The translations under genes and the position numbers were made by a program. Below, in pieces: positions 17,122-25,510 of a stretch of 64,000 nucleotides of DNA; positions within the stretch are counted from its first letter, which is position 1, and each line of letters starts with the position of its first letter. Origin of the DNA: DATFEN01 sp035691285 (lineage in GTDB: Bacteria > Acidobacteriota > Vicinamibacteria > Fen-336); the NCBI GenBank assembly GCA_035691285.1, contig DASSJI010000111.1:37174-101173 (forward strand), given 5' to 3'. The notes under the pieces were generated by a model, which saw only the letters and a list, made by a program, of their open reading frames with translations, ran no database searches and had not been told where the DNA came from.

Positions 17122-18629
17122 GCCCGGCCCCGCTGGGCCTCGCGCAGCCCCTCGGCGAACCACGGGGAGGTGGGCCGCGTGGCGGGGGGCAGCCGCGCGG
17201 CGAGTCGCTCCCGCACCTCCCGGATGGCCGCCGCGGCGGCGGCCAGCGCCACGGGTCGCTCCCGCGCGCCGTCGCTCCTCGCCACGAACGACGCGACGTA
17301 GGACGTGTCGAACTCGCCGGAGACGAAGCTCGGATCCCGCAGCACGCGGGCGTAGAACGGCAGCGTCGTCGGAACGCCGAGGATCCTGTACTCCGAGAGC
17401 GCGCGGCGCATCCGCTGGATCGCTTCGGCTCGGCTCTCGCCGTGGACCACGAGTTTCGAGAGCAGCGGGTCGTAATGCACGGGCACCGCGTAGCCCGCGT
17501 AGACGCCGCTGTCGTCGCGGACACCGGGACCGGCGGGGGCCTCCAGGGCCTGGATCCGGCCCGGGCTCGGCAGGAAGCCGCGGTCGGGATCCTCGGCCAG
17601 CACACGGCACTCGATGGCATGCCCGCGCTGCGCGAGCTGTTCCTGGCGGAAGGGCAGGCGCTCTCCCGCCGCGATCCTGAGCTGGAGCTTGACGAGGTCG
17701 ATGCCGGTCACCATCTCCGTCACGGGGTGCTCCACCTGGAGACGGGTGTTCATCTCGAGGAAGTAGGGCTCACCCGCGGCGTCCACGAGGAACTCCAGCG
17801 TGCCGGCGTTCACGTAGCCAGACCGCTTCACCAGGGCGACCGCGAGCGCCCCCATCCTCCGGCGCAGCGCCTCGGTGACGAAGGGCGAGGGGCTCTCCTC
17901 GATGAGCTTCTGGTGCCGGCGCTGGATCGAGCACTCGCGCTCGAAAAGATGCACCGCGTTGCCGTGAGCGTCGGCCAGCACCTGGATCTCGACGTGGCGC
18001 GGCCGCTCGAGAGCCTTCTCGAGGTAGACGCTGTCGTCGCCGAAGGCGCCCAGGGCTTCGCTCCTGGCCCTCTGCGCGGCGGCGTCGAGCTCGCCCTCGT
18101 CCGCGACCAGACGCAGGCCCTTGCCGCCCCCTCCGGACGCGGCCTTGAGCATGAGCGGGAAGCCGATGCGCCGCGCCTCGCGCCGGATCGCCTGGGCGTC
18201 TCGGACCGGCTCCAGGGTTCCCGGCACGACGGGGACGCCCGCCTCGACCGCCATGCGCCGAGCCGAGGTCTTCTCTCCCATGAGGGCGATCGTCTCGCTG
18301 CGCGGACCCACGAAGACGAGGCCGCGCTCCTCGCAGGCCCGCGCGAAGGCGGCGTTCTCGGCCAGGAAACCGTAGCCTGGATGAACCGCGTCGGCGCCGG
18401 TGCGACGGGCGGCCTCGAGGATGCGGTCGATGCTGAGGTAGCTCTCCCGCGACGGGGCGGGCCCGATCCCGCAGGCCTCCCCGGCCAGGCGCACGTGCAG
18501 GGCTCCGCGATCGGCCTCGGAGTAGACCGCCACCGCCGCGATCCCCAGCTCCTGACAGGCGCGGACGATGCGCACGGCGATCTCGCCGCGGTTCGCGATC
18601 AGCACCTTGCGCAGCGGGCGCTCGTTCAC
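17118..18629 (-). CDS. Acyl-CoA carboxylase, biotin carboxylase subunit
   Basis: A 503-residue ATP-grasp biotin carboxylase. Visible motifs: [14 protein letters not shown] at the start, GGGGKGLR (ATP loop), [27 protein letters not shown] (biotin/bicarbonate site) and [14 protein letters not shown] (catalytic Glu/Arg block). The length is that of a carboxylase without a fused biotin domain, which is supplied by the next gene. The GTG start at 18629 overlaps the carboxyltransferase stop by 4 bp. With its partners it probably carboxylates propionyl-CoA or acetyl-CoA. It could also be called accC, but the PCC-type transferase next to it favours a propionyl/acyl-CoA carboxylase. Confidence 0.92.
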   Translation of the reverse strand: MNERPLRKVLIANRGEIAVRIVRACQELGIAAVAVYSEADRGALHVRLAGEACGIGPAPSRESYLSIDRILEAARRTGADAVHPGYGFLAENAAFARACEERGLVFVGPRSETIALMGEKTSARRMAVEAGVPVVPGTLEPVRDAQAIRREARRIGFPLMLKAASGGGGKGLRLVADEGELDAAAQRARSEALGAFGDDSVYLEKALERPRHVEIQVLADAHGNAVHLFERECSIQRRHQKLIEESPSPFVTEALRRRMGALAVALVKRSGYVNAGTLEFLVDAAGEPYFLEMNTRLQVEHPVTEMVTGIDLVKLQLRIAAGERLPFRQEQLAQRGHAIECRVLAEDPDRGFLPSPGRIQALEAPAGPGVRDDSGVYAGYAVPVHYDPLLSKLVVHGESRAEAIQRMRRALSEYRILGVPTTLPFYARVLRDPSFVSGEFDTSYVASFVARSDGARERPVALAAAAAAIREVRERLAARLPPATRPTSPWFAEGLREAQRGRA

Positions 18630-20170
18630 AGCGGGATGTTGCCGTGCTTCTTGGGCGGGTTCCTGTCGCGCTTGGTCCCGGCCATCTCGAGGCCGTTGAT
18701 GACCTTCCGCCGCGTCTCGCGAGGCTCGATCACCTCGTCGATGAAGCCGCGGTCCGCCGCGACGTAGGGGTTCGCGAACTTCTCGCGGAACTCCTCGACC
18801 TTCTGCCGGCGCAGCGCCTCGGGATCCGCGGCCTTCTGGAGCTCGCGACGGTAGAGGACGTTCACCGCACCCTCGGGCCCCATGACGGCGATCTCCGCCG
18901 TCGGGTAGGCGAGGTTCAAGTCGGTGCGGATGTGCTTGCTCGCCATCACGCAGTAGGCGCCGCCGTAGGCCTTGCGGGTGATGACGGTGATCTTCGGGAC
19001 GGTGGCCTCGGCGAAGGCGTAGAGCAGCTTGGCCCCGTGGCGGATGATGCCGCCCCACTCCTGGGCTGTGCCGGGGAGGAAGCCGGGCACGTCCTCGAAG
19101 ACGACGAGGGGGATGTTGAAGGCGTCGCAGAAGCGCACGAAGCGCGCACCCTTCACCGAGGCGTCGATGTCGAGGCAGCCCGCCAGCACCGCGGGCTGGT
19201 TGGCGACGACACCGACGCTCCGCCCCCCCATCCGCGCGAAGCCCACCACGAGGTTCTGGGCGAAGTGTTCGTGGACCTCGAGGAAGCGCCCCTCGTCGAC
19301 GACGGCGCGGACCAGACGCTTCATGTCGTAGGGCTTCGCGGCCTCGGCGGGGACGAGCTCGTCGAGGACGGGATCCTCCCGGTCGGGGGGATCCGGGGTC
19401 TGGCGCGCGGGCGCCGTCTCGAGGTTGTTGGAGGGCAGATAGGAGAGGAGCTCGCGGATGAGCTGGAGGCAGGCGCGATCGTCGTCCGCGGCGAAGTGGG
19501 CGACCCCGGAGCGGGCGTTGTGGGTCATGGCCCCGCCCAGGTCCTCTTTGGTTACCTGCTCGTGGGTCACGGTCTTGATCACGTCGGGGCCGGTCACGAA
19601 CATGTAGGCGGTGTCCTTGACCATGAAGTTGAAGTCGGTGATGGCGGGCGAGTACACGGCGCCCCCCGCGCATGGTCCGAGGATCGCCGAGATCTGCGGC
19701 ACCACGCCCGAGGCCAGGGTGTTGCGCAGGAAGATGTCCGCGTAGCCGCCCAGGGACGCGACGCCCTCCTGGATGCGCGCGCCCCCCGAGTCGTTGAGGC
19801 CGACGATCGGCGCGCCCGACCGCATCGCCAGGTCCATCACCTTGCAGATCTTCTGTGCGTTCGTCTCGGAGAGGCTGCCGCCGAAGACCGTGAAGTCCTG
19901 GGCGAACACGTAGACGAGGCGACCGTCGACGCGGCCGAACCCGGAGACGACGCCGTCGCCGGGGATCTTCTGCTCGGCCATCCCGAAGTCGAGGCAGCGG
20001 TGCTCCACGAGCTTGTCCAGCTCCTCGAAGCTGCCTTCGTCGAGGAGCAGCTCGACGCGCTCGCGGGCCGTGAGCTTGCCCTCGGCGTGCTGCCGCTCGC
20101 GCCGCTCGGCGCCGCCGCCGTCCAGGGCGCGCCGCGTCTTCTCACGGAGCAGCGCGAGGCGGTCGCTCAC
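18626..20170 (-). CDS. Acyl-CoA carboxylase, carboxyltransferase subunit (PccB-like)
   Basis: A 514-residue fused carboxyltransferase of the crotonase superfamily, the length of propionyl-CoA carboxylase beta. N-half: [45 protein letters not shown] (acyl-CoA oxyanion loop) and [13 protein letters not shown]-half: [40 protein letters not shown] (second oxyanion loop) and [18 protein letters not shown]. The residue thought to tune acyl specificity cannot be assigned safely here. The GTG start at 20170 lies 7 bp after the FmdB-like gene. It transfers carboxyl from carboxybiotin to an acyl-CoA, giving methylmalonyl- or malonyl-CoA. Confidence 0.93.
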   Translation of the reverse strand: MSDRLALLREKTRRALDGGGAERRERQHAEGKLTARERVELLLDEGSFEELDKLVEHRCLDFGMAEQKIPGDGVVSGFGRVDGRLVYVFAQDFTVFGGSLSETNAQKICKVMDLAMRSGAPIVGLNDSGGARIQEGVASLGGYADIFLRNTLASGVVPQISAILGPCAGGAVYSPAITDFNFMVKDTAYMFVTGPDVIKTVTHEQVTKEDLGGAMTHNARSGVAHFAADDDRACLQLIRELLSYLPSNNLETAPARQTPDPPDREDPVLDELVPAEAAKPYDMKRLVRAVVDEGRFLEVHEHFAQNLVVGFARMGGRSVGVVANQPAVLAGCLDIDASVKGARFVRFCDAFNIPLVVFEDVPGFLPGTAQEWGGIIRHGAKLLYAFAEATVPKITVITRKAYGGAYCVMASKHIRTDLNLAYPTAEIAVMGPEGAVNVLYRRELQKAADPEALRRQKVEEFREKFANPYVAADRGFIDEVIEPRETRRKVINGLEMAGTKRDRNPPKKHGNIPL

Positions 20171-20177
20171 GGCCGCC

Positions 20178-20384
20178 TCAGTGCCGGCAACCGCAGCCTC
20201 CGCCGCAGCACCCGCCCCGAGCCGGCGCTTCCCCGGCGGACGACGCCGTCGTCGCGAAGCTCGACAGCAGCTTCTCGACGTCCCAGGCGCCGCAGGTCGG
20301 GCACGGGACGCGCTCGCCGAAGGCGCGCACGTACTTCTCGAAGCGCGCGGCGCAGGCGTGGCAGAGGTACTCGTAGATCGGCAT
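20178..20384 (-). CDS. FmdB-family zinc ribbon protein with Cys-rich tail
   Basis: A 68-residue protein. The start [19 protein letters not shown] is the signature of FmdB/CxxC_CXXC_SSSS regulators, with two CxxC pairs (C8/C11 and C28/C31) forming a zinc ribbon. After a short linker the tail is unusually cysteine-rich ([12 protein letters not shown]), possibly a second metal site. Its ATG overlaps the transaldolase stop by one base (TGATG). The family's function is unsettled; members are often co-transcribed with metabolic enzymes and may bind metal or nucleic acid. Confidence 0.85.
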   Translation of the reverse strand: MPIYEYLCHACAARFEKYVRAFGERVPCPTCGAWDVEKLLSSFATTASSAGEAPARGGCCGGGCGCRH

Positions 20385-21052
20385 CAGCGCGACGCCTTCT
20401 GCCCCATCTCCTTCTTGGCCCTCTCCCAGTCCTCGAGGAAGCGCTTCAGGCCGATGTCCGTCAGCGGGTGCTTGAGGAGCAGGCGGAAGACGCCCATGGG
20501 CATGGTGCCGATGTGGGCGCCGGCCTTGGCCGCCTCGACGACGTGCATCGGGTGGCGCAGCGAGGCTGCCAGGACCTCGCAGGAGAGGTCGTAGTTCCCG
20601 AAGATCCCGACGATGTCGCGCACCAGCTCCATGCCGGGGGTCGCGACGTCGTCGAGGCGGCCCACGAACGGCGAGGCGAAGCGGGCCCCGGCCTTGGCCG
20701 CGAGCAGCGCCTGAGTGGGCGAGAAGATGAGCGTCATGTTGACGCGGATGCCCTCCGCGGCGAGCGACTTGGTCGCCTTGAGGCCCTCGGAGGTGCAAGG
20801 GCACTTGACCACGATGTTCTTGTGGAGGGACGCCCAGTGGCGGCCTTCGCTGAGCATCCCCGGCGCGTCGGTCGCCACGACCTCGGCGGAGATGGGCCCG
20901 TCGACGGTCCGGCAGATCTCGAGAAGGATCTCCTCGGGGTCCCCCTTCTCCTTGGCGAGCAGGCTCGGATTGGTGGTGACGCCGTCCACGACACCGAGCT
21001 GGGCGCCCTCGCGGATCTCGTCGAGGCTCGCGGTATCCAGAAAGATCTTCAT
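20384..21052 (-). CDS. tal: Transaldolase (small, TalC/FSA-type subfamily)
   Basis: A 222-residue single-domain aldolase barrel. The Schiff-base lysine is Lys83 in NIVVKCPCT, preceded by VTTNPSLL and SAEVVATD. Glu57, and Phe in [10 protein letters not shown], match true transaldolases rather than fructose-6-phosphate aldolase, which has Gln and Tyr at those sites (established for E. coli FSA). It interconverts sedoheptulose-7-phosphate and glyceraldehyde-3-phosphate with erythrose-4-phosphate and fructose-6-phosphate in the non-oxidative pentose phosphate pathway. The ATG at 21052 is 11 bp downstream of the FAH-family gene. Confidence 0.9.
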   Translation of the reverse strand: MKIFLDTASLDEIREGAQLGVVDGVTTNPSLLAKEKGDPEEILLEICRTVDGPISAEVVATDAPGMLSEGRHWASLHKNIVVKCPCTSEGLKATKSLAAEGIRVNMTLIFSPTQALLAAKAGARFASPFVGRLDDVATPGMELVRDIVGIFGNYDLSCEVLAASLRHPMHVVEAAKAGAHIGTMPMGVFRLLLKHPLTDIGLKRFLEDWERAKKEMGQKASR

Positions 21053-21063
21053 TCGTCCTCTCC

Positions 21064-21819
21064 TCACACGACCGGGTTCTCGAGCACGCCGATCCCCTCG
21101 ATCTCCACCTCCACGCGGTCGCCCCGGTGGAGCGGACCGACGCCGGCGGGGGTACCAGTGGTGATGATATCGCCGGGAAGCAGCGTCATCACCCGCGACA
21201 CGAAGCGCACCAGGGAAACGGGATCGAAGATCAACTCGGCGGTGGTGCTCCGCTGGCGGACCTCGCCGTTCACGCGACACTCGACCCGCAGCCGCCCCAG
21301 GTCGAGGCCGACGGCCATGGCGGGGCCGATCGGGCAGAAGGTGTCGAAGCCCTTGGCCCGCGTGTACTGCACGTCCTTGCTCTGCAGCTCACGGGCGGTG
21401 ACGTCGTTGACGCACACTGCCCCGAGGATCGCCGCGCCGGCGGCCTCGGGGGTCTCGACGTCCTTCGCGCGCCGGCCGATCACGAGGCCCAGTTCCGCCT
21501 CGTGGTCCACGCGCCCAGCCCAGGCCGGCAGGCGGATGGCCTCGCCGGGGCCGATCACGGCCGAGGGCGGCTTCAGGAAGAGGAGCGGCTCGGCGGGGAC
21601 GGGCTTGCCCTGTTCCGCAGCGTGGTCGCGGTAGTTGAGTCCGACGGCGACGATCTTGGAGGGCGTGGCCGGACACAGCAGCTTCGCGCCCTCGAGATCG
21701 ACGGTCGCGCGGGTCTCGGCGAAGCCCGCGACCGGGTCGCCCTCGAGCAGTCGGAGCAGGCCGTGCTCCTCCTTGGCCCAGGCCGCCCCGCCGGAGGTCG
21801 CGATGCGGAACAGCCTCAC
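21064..21819 (-). CDS. Fumarylacetoacetate hydrolase (FAH) family protein
   Basis: A 251-residue FAH-fold enzyme. The core includes [48 protein letters not shown] (the E-x-E metal ligands), [23 protein letters not shown] and [14 protein letters not shown]. Relatives include acylpyruvases, oxaloacetate decarboxylases/tautomerases and 2-hydroxyhepta-2,4-diene-1,7-dioate isomerases. The short length and N-terminal RLFR segment fit the acylpyruvase/oxaloacetate group, but the substrate cannot be fixed. The GTG start at 21819 overlaps the upstream lipoprotein stop by 4 bp. Confidence 0.88.
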   Translation of the reverse strand: MRLFRIATSGGAAWAKEEHGLLRLLEGDPVAGFAETRATVDLEGAKLLCPATPSKIVAVGLNYRDHAAEQGKPVPAEPLLFLKPPSAVIGPGEAIRLPAWAGRVDHEAELGLVIGRRAKDVETPEAAGAAILGAVCVNDVTARELQSKDVQYTRAKGFDTFCPIGPAMAVGLDLGRLRVECRVNGEVRQRSTTAELIFDPVSLVRFVSRVMTLLPGDIITTGTPAGVGPLHRGDRVEVEIEGIGVLENPVV

Positions 21820-22967
21820 GGCCGGCCGCCCTCCACGGGCTGCGAGCGCTGGCTCTCGTTGCCGGCGGCGTCGACCGCGCTGACGGAGTAGACGAAGCGA
21901 CCCGAGGCGGCGCCAGGGTCGACGACGCTCGTCTCGGGCGGCTTCACCTCGGCGAACCTCTCCGGCTGTCCGCCGCGGGCCTGGCGGTACACGCGGTAGA
22001 GCGCCAGGTCCGGCTCCGGCGAGGGGCTCCACGACAGCTCGAGGCCGCTCTCGCCGGCGAGGGCCGCGACGCCCGTCGGCGCGGCCGGCGCCTTCTTGTC
22101 CTCGACGAGCACGCAGGCCTCGTTGGACGTCCCGCTCTCGACGAGCGGGGCGCCGGAGACGACGGTGGTCGCAACGTAGCAGTGGGTTGCGCCCAGGGGC
22201 GCCATAGCATCGAGAAAGCTCGCCTCTCGGAGCACCTCGGCGGTCAAGGGCGCGCCGTAGGTGCCGTTCTCGGCGCGGCGGTAGAGGTAGAAGCCCGCCG
22301 TCTGCGGGATCGGAGGCGCTGGGGAGGGCGCGGTCTCGGTAGGAGGTGCGGAGGGGGCTTCCTCGGGCGGCCGCGGGCCAGCGGGTTGCGGTGCGACGCC
22401 GGCGGCAGGCAAAGACGCTTGCGGCGGCGGCGAGGGGCTGCCCTTCGGCTCCGGCGAGGGCTCGATCCAGGCGGGCAGCGGGTCGGGAGGCGTGAGGCGT
22501 AGACGGACGCCGTCGGGCTCGAGGCCCGCCGAGAGATCCAGCGGCGGCGCGACCGCCTCGGCGACGACCAGGGAGCGGAGCTGTGACTGCACGGAGCTGT
22601 GCTTGTCGCTGGTCGCGATCGCCGCGATGCGCAAGACGGTGCCGGGGGACGGGAGCGGCTCGCGGAGCGTGAGCCGCTCGCCGGGCGCGGCTTTCACGCT
22701 GCGCCGGGCCGCGGTCTTCTGGAAGTCCCCGGAGCCTTCGGCGCGCAGGAGCTCCAGGCTGACGACGCCCAGGCGCTGACCATCGGTCGTGGCCCGCGGG
22801 GCTTGCAGGTGGACCTCGAGCTCTGCGCCGCGCTGGGCGAGGCTCAGCTCGGACACCGGCTGGGGAGTGCGCCGGAGCGGCGGCAGGGGGTCGCCCCGCT
22901 TGCCGCAGCCCACGTGGAGGGTCGCCGCCGGGACCAGCGCCAGGAGCATCGTGGGGGTCATCCGCAT
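21816..22967 (-). CDS. Lipoprotein with fibronectin type III-like domains
   Basis: A 383-residue exported protein and first gene of the ten-gene minus-strand run. The N-terminus reaches HVGC (Cys21) followed by GKRGDPLPP, a C-G-x-x-G-P/D-L pattern seen just after the lipidated cysteine in small lipoprotein-attachment domains. Two or three fibronectin III-like beta domains follow: near residues 35-140, 140-260 (interrupted by a Pro/Ala/Ser-rich linker near 165-215) and 285-375, the last with VSAVDAAGNESQRSQP. It is likely at the outer membrane, perhaps in adhesion or as a scaffold. The lipobox is imperfect (His at -3), so lipidation is probable but not certain. Confidence 0.75.
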   Translation of the reverse strand: MRMTPTMLLALVPAATLHVGCGKRGDPLPPLRRTPQPVSELSLAQRGAELEVHLQAPRATTDGQRLGVVSLELLRAEGSGDFQKTAARRSVKAAPGERLTLREPLPSPGTVLRIAAIATSDKHSSVQSQLRSLVVAEAVAPPLDLSAGLEPDGVRLRLTPPDPLPAWIEPSPEPKGSPSPPPQASLPAAGVAPQPAGPRPPEEAPSAPPTETAPSPAPPIPQTAGFYLYRRAENGTYGAPLTAEVLREASFLDAMAPLGATHCYVATTVVSGAPLVESGTSNEACVLVEDKKAPAAPTGVAALAGESGLELSWSPSPEPDLALYRVYRQARGGQPERFAEVKPPETSVVDPGAASGRFVYSVSAVDAAGNESQRSQPVEGGRP

Positions 22968-22994
22968 CGTTATCGGCGCTTCGGGGTGAGGGCG

Positions 22995-23000
22995 TAGTAT
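22995..23000 (+). promoter_or_regulatory. -10-like element for small membrane protein
   Basis: TAGTAT lies 7 bp before the GTG start at 23008, in a 40-bp gap between divergent genes. The spacing implies a leaderless or near-leaderless mRNA. No clear -35 was found. Confidence 0.35.
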
Positions 23001-23007
23001 ACCGGCC

Positions 23008-23376
23008 GTGACGCTGCGGAGCCTCTGCCTCGTGTCGGGGGTCTACGACCTCGCCTTGGCCGTGCCGCTCCTGCTCGCGCCGGTCTACACCGCCCGCCTG
23101 TTCGGAGCGCCCGATCCCTCGCCGGTCCTGAACGCGCAGCTCAACGGCGTGTTCACGCTGAGCCTGGCGGCGGGCTATTTCTGGGCCATGGCCGACGCTC
23201 AAGCGCGCCGCGGCTACCTCTGGTGCGCCGGGGTCCTGGCGAAGGCGCTGGGCGCGTCCCTCTTCGTCCTCGACCACTTCCTGCGGAACTCGCCGGCGTC
23301 CTTCCTGCTCTTTGCAGTGACCGACGGCGGTCTCGCGCTTCTCACCTTGACGCTCCTGCTCCGGGCGCGCGCGTAG
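23008..23376 (+). CDS. Small four-helix membrane protein, unknown function
   Basis: A 122-residue hydrophobic protein with four probable membrane helices (about residues 5-27, 45-62, 70-90 and 98-118) and short loops. Start and end resemble small uncharacterised proteins with the pattern GVYDL-L-VPLL. No catalytic motif is visible. The GTG start follows a TAGTAT box. It stands alone between two minus-strand operons and ends 10 bp before the convergent secreted-protein gene. Confidence 0.7.
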   Translation: MTLRSLCLVSGVYDLALAVPLLLAPVYTARLFGAPDPSPVLNAQLNGVFTLSLAAGYFWAMADAQARRGYLWCAGVLAKALGASLFVLDHFLRNSPASFLLFAVTDGGLALLTLTLLLRARA

Positions 23377-23386
23377 TCGGCGGCGT

Positions 23387-24214
23387 TCAGTACTCGGCAA
23401 CCTCGACCCGCGCCTTGAGCTCGTCCGGGCCGATCCGCCCGGCCTTGCGCTCGTCGAGATCCCTCTTCCGGATCCGGACCACGAGGGTCCTTTCCACCTT
23501 GGCGACTCCGAAGGGGAACCCTGGCACGAAATCGACTGCGGCGGCGATCGTCTCCTCCGGGCGAAGGGCCCTGAGCGTGCCGCCGTGGGTCGACAGCGCG
23601 TCGACGAGCGCGGTACGCATGCGCGCCACGACGGTGGCGGCCGGCGCCTCGCTTGCCTCGTCCTCGAGCCCCGCGTCGAACCACAGCGTCCAGGGCGGGA
23701 TCGGCGGCTCGGGCGCCGCCGGAGGCTCCGGCGGCGAGGGCGCTTCGGGTGGCGCCGGAGCGGTCGGCTGCTCCGGATGCCGGCGCTGGATCTCCCACTG
23801 CACCTCGGCGATGGCCCGCTCCACCTCCTGGTGGGTGCGTGCCGCCTCGCGTTGCAGGGCTTCGGCTTGCTGCTCGACGACCTGGATCTCGCGGTCGAGT
23901 TCGCTGTGCGGGACGGCACGCACCCGGCGGCCGACGCGGGCGTCCGTCCGCTGACGGACGAGCTGGCCTTGGCCGCGCACGGCACGGGCGGGCAGCACGA
24001 AGACCGCCCCCACCCCCTCGATGCGGTACCCGCGGCACGCCCCTGACTGCAGGGCGAACACGCCGGGGCGGGCGACGGCGTCAGCGGCGCGGGCCAACGC
24101 GGCCTCGAGGGCCCTGAGCTCCGCGCGCGGGCCCTTCTCGGCCGGCAGTGCGTGCTGGGCGAGAGCCAGCGGCGCCGCGCAGGCGACGAGAATCGGAACC
24201 AGCAGCGGCCGCAT
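23387..24214 (-). CDS. Secreted protein with proline-rich segment, third gene of sigma-factor operon
   Basis: A 275-residue exported protein. The signal peptide ends at ALA/Q (residue 19). A helical region with Glu/Arg heptads spans about 105-148, followed by a Pro/Ala/Glu-rich linker (about 150-178) and a C-terminal alpha/beta domain (about 180-275) with VVARMRTALVDALSTHGG and ERTLVVRIRKRDLDE. I do not recognise the family. It overlaps the anti-sigma gene by one base (TGATG), so it is probably controlled by the ECF factor and may be its periplasmic sensor or effector. Confidence 0.65.
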   Translation of the reverse strand: MRPLLVPILVACAAPLALAQHALPAEKGPRAELRALEAALARAADAVARPGVFALQSGACRGYRIEGVGAVFVLPARAVRGQGQLVRQRTDARVGRRVRAVPHSELDREIQVVEQQAEALQREAARTHQEVERAIAEVQWEIQRRHPEQPTAPAPPEAPSPPEPPAAPEPPIPPWTLWFDAGLEDEASEAPAATVVARMRTALVDALSTHGGTLRALRPEETIAAAVDFVPGFPFGVAKVERTLVVRIRKRDLDERKAGRIGPDELKARVEVAEY

Positions 24215-24831
24215 CACTTCTTCTCCGCGACCTGGAGCACGTGGCCCATGAGCTCGGTGGTGCGGGCCACGTGCTGGCCCGTGCGCCCGTCGAGATAGGC
24301 GAGGCCGGCGCTGACACGGGCCAGGTCGTAGCGCCGCTGCGCTTCGGTGCGCTCCGCGAACTCCCGGAGCGACTCCTCCACATGGCGGCTCTGGCGCGAC
24401 TCGCTCTCCCGCAGCAGGGTTTCGAAGCGCTCGAAGCCGCCGCTCCGGGTCGACGCCACGTCCACGGCGGCGCCGCGCCCGGCCAGCGCGGCCTCCAGGG
24501 CGGCGATCTCCTGAGCGTGGCGCGCCTCCTGCTGGTCGAAACGCCGCTCCAGCTGCACGAGCCAGCCGAGCCCCGTTCCGAGAGCCAGCAGCACGGCCGC
24601 CGCGGCGGCGACGAGGCCCGGGGGCCAGGCTGCGAGCCGGAGGCGGCGCGCCGGCCTGAGCGACGGCAGCGGGTCGCTTCTCAGCTCGACGCGGACCCGC
24701 CGGAACGCGGCCAGCTCCTCCCGGCACGCACTGCATGCGGCGAGGTGCTCCGCGAGGCGCGCTTCCGCGCCGGGGGCGGTCTCGCCGTACAGCACCTCGA
24801 TCATCAAGTCCCTGTAGTTCGTGCACTCCAT
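24214..24831 (-). CDS. Zinc-finger anti-sigma factor, membrane-anchored
   Basis: A 205-residue protein. The N-terminal zinc anti-sigma domain has H29-x3-C33-x2-C36 (EHLAACSAC), the ZAS motif that clamps ECF sigma factors. A single membrane helix lies at about residues 70-92. The periplasmic part is a long helical/coiled-coil domain. ATG 24831 is preferred because GGAG lies 9 bp upstream and Cys sits at position 3 as in relatives; a GTG at 24855, overlapping the sigma stop by 4 bp, would add 8 residues. It is expected to hold the sigma factor at the inner membrane until an envelope signal releases it. Confidence 0.85.
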   Translation of the reverse strand: MECTNYRDLMIEVLYGETAPGAEARLAEHLAACSACREELAAFRRVRVELRSDPLPSLRPARRLRLAAWPPGLVAAAAAVLLALGTGLGWLVQLERRFDQQEARHAQEIAALEAALAGRGAAVDVASTRSGGFERFETLLRESESRQSRHVEESLREFAERTEAQRRYDLARVSAGLAYLDGRTGQHVARTTELMGHVLQVAEKK

Positions 24832-24851
24832 GTCCTTCGTCTCCAAGACCG

Positions 24852-25481
24852 TCACGCTTGCGCTGCTCCCGCCACCGCCGCGACGCCCCGCAGTCCTTGA
24901 CGCTCCAGCCGGCCCCTCAGGCTCACGAGGCCGCGGTAGAGGCGCGTCTTCACCGTGGAGAGCGGCACGTCGAGGATCTGGGCGATCTCGAGGAACGTCA
25001 GCTCCTCGTATTCCTTCAGCACGATCACCTCGCGTTGCTCGTCGGGGAGGGCGGCCAGGGCCTCGCGCACCCGCCGAAGCAGCGCGCCGCGTTCGGCCTG
25101 CTCGTAGGGCGACGGGCCGGCGTCCGGCGCGGGATGTCCGCCTTCCTCTTCCAGGCTTTCGAGGCTGACGAACGCCTTGCCCCGCCGTCTCCGGAGGCGG
25201 TCGCGGCACAGGTTCAACGCGATCTGGTAGAGCCACGAGGAGAAGCGCGCCTCTCCCTTGAAGCCGCGAAGGGCACGGAACGCCTTAAGGAACGCTTCCT
25301 GGCTCACATCCCGCGCCTCCTCTTCGACCCCGAGGATCCGGTACGCGGTTCCCTGGATCCTCCGCTCCCAGCGGAGCAGGAGCAGATCGAAGGCTGCCAG
25401 GTCGCCAGCCTGAAACGCCTCGACGAGCCGCTCGTCGCTGGGCGCAGTCATCTGCTTCTGGGACGTCGGATGGGGCGCCAT
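24852..25481 (-). CDS. ECF RNA polymerase sigma factor (RpoE-like)
   Basis: A 209-residue sigma70-family factor with only regions 2 and 4. Region 2 spans about residues 28-98 (ARDVSQEAFLKAFRALRGFKG, WLYQIALNLCRDRLRRR). After a short acidic linker, region 4 spans about 140-195 (LAALPDEQREVIVLKEYEELTFLEIAQILDV in parts, with the helix-turn-helix STVKTRLYRGL). An AGGA box lies 8 bp before ATG 25481. It is followed by its probable anti-sigma factor and a secreted protein, so it likely responds to an envelope cue. It starts 29 bp after xerC and may be partly co-transcribed with it. Confidence 0.9.
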   Translation of the reverse strand: MAPHPTSQKQMTAPSDERLVEAFQAGDLAAFDLLLLRWERRIQGTAYRILGVEEEARDVSQEAFLKAFRALRGFKGEARFSSWLYQIALNLCRDRLRRRRGKAFVSLESLEEEGGHPAPDAGPSPYEQAERGALLRRVREALAALPDEQREVIVLKEYEELTFLEIAQILDVPLSTVKTRLYRGLVSLRGRLERQGLRGVAAVAGAAQA

Positions 25482-25497
25482 AGCTCTATTCCTGTGT

Positions 25498-25507
25498 ATC
25501 TGCAGAT
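25498..25507. promoter_or_regulatory. Palindrome upstream of ECF sigma gene
   Basis: A perfect 10-bp palindrome, ATCTGCAGAT, lies in the 29-bp gap between the xerC stop and the sigma-factor ATG. It sits in a locally AT-richer stretch and could be an operator. No matching known box was recognised. Confidence 0.25.
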
Positions 25508-25510
25508 GAT

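Noticed and set aside
18644..21634. A nearly 1000-codon open frame opposite the carboxyltransferase region
   Set aside because: It runs across several real minus-strand genes, is rich in His/Glu/Val/Leu as expected of an antisense reading, and has no recognisable domain.
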